A stretch of 7,374 nucleotides of DNA from Candidatus Heimdallarchaeota archaeon (GTDB lineage Archaea; Asgardarchaeota; Heimdallarchaeia; JABLTI01). Under the pieces are notes generated by a model. That model searched no databases. It had not been told where the DNA came from and saw nothing but the letters and a program-made list of their open reading frames with translations. Made by a program: the position numbers and the translations under genes. The stretch lies in the NCBI GenBank assembly GCA_030667035.1, contig DAOUWQ010000062.1, forward strand, positions 1 to 7,374. The letters run 5' to 3'. Positions 5,940 through 7,374 of this stretch are shown piece after piece; the stretch's first letter is position 1; each line of letters opens with the position of its first letter.

Positions 5940-6251
5940 TTATTTTTTGTATACTCTTATTGAGCGTCTCATACGTACAATTTTCAGTAAATCCTCATAG
6001 GAGACAATATTATCCAGTTTCTTTTCCTTACCAATATCAAAAGGTTGATCCGCATCACTGTATTTTATCGCCTCAGTAGGACAAATTGCAATACAGTGTC
6101 CACAGAGTATACAAAGCTCGTATGGATTAGCAAACTTAGCTGTAATCTTGTCGTTATCCCTTTTAGTTTCAATATATAGTTTGCTTGGGCAGACTTTGAT
6201 ACATTTTAGACAATCGATACACTTTCCATAATCAATAGCAACAATTTTCAA
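5940..6251 (-). CDS. 2[4Fe-4S] ferredoxin domain, N-terminal part of the split fusion
   Basis: 103 residues from TTG at 6251. Two full cluster motifs are present: C11-x2-C14-x2-C17-x3-C21-P and C47-x2-C50-x2-C53-x3-C57-P, each ligating one [4Fe-4S] cluster in the usual crossed pattern. After residue 84 the chain is no longer ferredoxin: YEDLLKIVRMRRSIRVYKK is the start of a nitroreductase domain, with the FMN phosphate-binding arginines. TAA at codon 104 then stops it, and the following 13 in-frame codons (TIPREKIEAILEA) continue into the nitroreductase block. The intact fusion would be about 298 codons, a common size for ferredoxin-nitroreductase proteins in anaerobes. TTG is the likely start because a TAG lies three codons upstream. 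No clear SD is seen, and the TATA position suggests a short leader. Confidence 0.85.
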   Translation of the reverse strand: MKIVAIDYGKCIDCLKCIKVCPSKLYIETKRDNDKITAKFANPYELCILCGHCIAICPTEAIKYSDADQPFDIGKEKKLDNIVSYEDLLKIVRMRRSIRVYKK

Positions 6252-6278
6252 AGCAATCTAGTTATTGATGTACCATCT

Positions 6279-6293
6279 CTTAAAAAATTCTTC
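6279..6293 (-). promoter_or_regulatory. TATA-like promoter of the ferredoxin-nitroreductase locus
   Basis: On the minus strand AGAAGAATTTTTTAAGAG gives a purine-rich BRE followed by TTTTTTAAG centred near 6284, about 33 nt before the TTG start. A start about 25 nt downstream leaves only a few leader bases, in keeping with the missing SD. Confidence 0.4.
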
Positions 6294-6348
6294 TCTTCTT
6301 AATAGTAGATAATTAAGAATAAATGTTTTTAGAAGTGAGAAAATTAAT

Positions 6349-6426
6349 TGGTGCACCGACCGGGATTTGAACCCGGGTACCCAGCTTGGAAGGCTGGAGT
6401 CCTAGACCAGTCTAGACCATCGGTGC
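6349..6426 (-). tRNA. tRNA-Gly(UCC), intronless, CCA encoded
   Basis: Read on the minus strand: a 7-bp acceptor stem GCACCGA/TCGGTGC, D stem GTCT/GGAC (one G-U pair) with an 11-nt loop containing GG, anticodon stem CCAGC/GCTGG with loop CTTCCAA so anticodon UCC, a 4-nt variable loop, and T stem CCGGG/CCCGG with loop TTCAAAT. The discriminator is A (6352) and CCA follows at 6351-6349 in the genome. The 74-nt body has no intron. It reads glycine GGA/GGG codons. Confidence 0.96.
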
Positions 6427-6460
6427 AAATTATTTATTACCGTTAATTGATTTTTAGCTT

Positions 6461-6480
6461 TTATTTTAAAATCCTTTCGG
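6461..6480 (-). promoter_or_regulatory. BRE/TATA promoter of tRNA-Gly
   Basis: On the minus strand CCGAAAGGAT leads into TTTTAAAATAAA, a good archaeal BRE plus TATA pair centred about 40 nt before the mature 5' end. Initiation near 6441 would give a leader of around 15 nt to be removed by RNase P. Confidence 0.55.
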
Positions 6481-6530
6481 TTATTCGGAGTAGTTCTTTT
6501 TTAATGTTAAATTGTTCTGTTTTCTCCATT

Positions 6531-6547
6531 TTAGACTTAATGTCTAA
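6531..6547. repeat. Short inverted repeat TTAGAC-ttaat-GTCTAA
   Basis: Perfect 6-bp arms with a 5-nt spacer, about 200 nt before the GTPase start and about 50 nt beyond the tRNA promoter. It could be a regulator site or a weak hairpin. The sequence is AT-rich and chance is possible. Confidence 0.35.
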
Positions 6548-6556
6548 TTTGTACTA

Positions 6557-6586
6557 TTTTTCTAACAAGAAATCTGTTTTTCTAAC
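6557..6586. repeat. Direct repeat TTTTTCTAAC, two copies 20 nt apart
   Basis: Copies at 6557-6566 and 6577-6586, two helical turns apart, just after the inverted repeat. No function is known; a paired binding site is possible but unproven. Confidence 0.3.
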
Positions 6587-6696
6587 CTTATCTTTTTCTT
6601 TTTTGACAAACTGTCCATTTCCGACAAAAACATGCTGATAGTTTTACTAGACCTCCCGACTATTTTTCTCACATTCTACTTAAATGAAAATGACGT

Positions 6697-6741
6697 ATAT
6701 TTACTTGCTTATAATCATCGAGTTATTAATTTATATTGGAG
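6697..6741 (+). promoter_or_regulatory. TATA box and SD of the GTPase gene
   Basis: TATATTTA at about 6697-6705 would start transcription near 6727. GGAG at 6738-6741 lies 8 nt before ATG 6750, so a leader near 23 nt would carry the SD. Confidence 0.5.
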
Positions 6742-6749
6742 TATTAAAA

Positions 6750-7374
6750 ATGACAGTTGCCGAGCTATTACGGGAAGGAAAAGTTTCCCGCTTAATGAAA
6801 ATAACCGTTCTTGGAACATCAGGATCAGGAAAGACATCGTTCTTACGATCACTTTTTGGTGATGACTTTGTTGTTTCAGATGTAAAAAGACAAGATTACC
6901 TCGAAGTCAAAGCTAACCAAACCTACACTCCAATAGATGTTGAAGAATCAACAACAACTGTCAGTATGAACCAATTAGGTGCAATGGTTATCTTTACTAA
7001 AAGCAATCAATTCGAAATAATGGATATTAATGATGGCGTTGATAATCTTCTCTCTCGAGCAGAAGATATCGATAGTTTCATGACTTTTTCAATATTTGAT
7101 ACTGCAGGGCAAGAACGCTTTGATTTTATGGCTGATATTTGTCTCAAAGGTTCTGATGCTGTTATTCTGCTTGCAGATGGTTCCAATGTATCTTCCATTG
7201 AATATCTAAATTATTATATTGAAAAAATCAAACATGAAGAACTTCGTTCTGGCAATCAAATTCCTGTTATTATTTTTATGAATAAGGAAGATCTTTCAGA
7301 AAAAGGACTTTATCTTGGTGCTGATTTTGCTCGTATAGCAACAAGCAATGAGTATGAAGTTTTTGAAACCTCAA
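6750..7374 (+). CDS. Ras-superfamily/COG2229-like small GTPase, C-terminus cut by window
   Basis: 208 open codons to the edge. It binds and hydrolyses GTP, presumably as a switch. Visible motifs: P-loop GTSGSGKT at 22-29, switch I TTTVSMN with candidate G2 Thr at 68-70, G3 DTAGQERFDFM at 117-127, G4 NKED at 178-181, and FETS at 205-208, the start of the G5 ETSA motif. Gln121 matches the catalytic Gln of Ras/Rab proteins. The TTxVxM switch I and GQERFxFM resemble the archaeal/bacterial COG2229 group, while DTAG and ETSA are Rab-like. There is a 16-residue N-terminal extension. About 47 residues separate switch I Thr from G3 Asp, roughly twice the Rab spacing; the extra part is about 84-110. 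ATG 6750 is preferred for its GGAG; ATG 6795 would give a start right at the P-loop strand. Whether a prenylation or other membrane motif exists cannot be seen. Confidence 0.9.
   Translation, partial: MTVAELLREGKVSRLMKITVLGTSGSGKTSFLRSLFGDDFVVSDVKRQDYLEVKANQTYTPIDVEESTTTVSMNQLGAMVIFTKSNQFEIMDINDGVDNLLSRAEDIDSFMTFSIFDTAGQERFDFMADICLKGSDAVILLADGSNVSSIEYLNYYIEKIKHEELRSGNQIPVIIFMNKEDLSEKGLYLGADFARIATSNEYEVFETS

Larger units (their letters stand above)
6427..6749. other. Intergenic region between tRNA-Gly and the GTPase gene
   Basis: 323 bases with no convincing gene; short open frames here lack SD sequences and recognisable domains. It holds the divergent promoters of the tRNA and GTPase genes, a T-rich middle, one small inverted repeat and one short direct repeat, listed separately. 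Confidence 0.6.

Noticed and set aside
3375..5942. Genome-wide UAR-to-sense genetic code (only UGA as stop)
   Set aside because: The dehydrogenase and longin-like genes end naturally with TAA and the 7TM gene with TAG at sensible family ends, so wholesale reassignment does not fit. Local readthrough or TAG-only decoding remains open.
5900..5942. Frameshift as the cause of the split nitroreductase
   Set aside because: Both parts are in the same frame, with continuous sensible codons on each side of one TAA.
5707..6000. Plus-strand open frame across the ferredoxin-nitroreductase junction
   Set aside because: It is antisense to well-conserved nitroreductase sequence and has no recognisable domain.
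6381..6400. Intron in the tRNA
   Set aside because: The anticodon stem and 7-nt loop are contiguous and complete.
6447..6862. Two plus-strand open frames before and into the GTPase gene
   Set aside because: They have low-complexity Phe/Ser/Leu composition and no SD, and the second runs out of frame through the GTPase P-loop.
1..7374. CRISPR array, insertion sequence or integration site
   Set aside because: No regularly spaced repeats, transposase or integrase motifs, or duplicated tRNA 3' end were seen.

Overview
The window is AT-rich archaeal DNA, most likely from an Asgard archaeon. Three things point to an archaeon: promoter-like BRE/TATA elements a short distance before several starts, a tRNA-Gly(UCC) with an encoded CCA end, and two TTG starts. 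The Asgard assignment is an inference. It rests on a Ras-superfamily GTPase, a predicted longin-like protein, and an alpha-solenoid (TPR) protein whose downstream frame encodes a eukaryote-like zinc ribbon plus RING finger. There is no rRNA or other marker to fix the taxon.

Layout. 1-598 (minus) is the N-terminal part of a secreted FG-GAP/VCBS repeat protein starting at TTG; it runs off the left edge. 745-1620 (minus) is a retinol-dehydrogenase-type short-chain dehydrogenase. Diverging from it, 1803-3377 (plus) encodes a TPR protein that stops at an amber codon inside a zinc ribbon; the same frame stays open to 3596 and completes the zinc ribbon and a RING-like finger. Convergent to it, 3674-4522 (minus) is a seven-helix membrane protein, preceded by 4629-5114 (minus), a probable longin-like protein whose TATA box lies between the arms of an inverted repeat. 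5355-6251 (minus) is a ferredoxin-nitroreductase fusion split in frame by an ochre codon. 6349-6426 (minus) is tRNA-Gly. 6750-7374 (plus) is a Ras-like/COG2229-like GTPase cut by the right edge.

The genes do not form one operon: strands alternate and most genes appear to have their own promoter. The longin-like protein, the GTPase and the TPR-RING protein are of kinds that work together in eukaryotic membrane traffic and nutrient signalling, but a shared role here is only a suggestion. The most striking observation is that two of seven protein-coding loci carry a single in-frame nonsense codon, one TAG and one TAA, each followed by ACT, inside a domain that is otherwise intact and has no frameshift. 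Possible explanations are recoding or readthrough (for TAG, possibly pyrrolysine), recent pseudogenisation, or consensus error. Sequence alone cannot decide between them.
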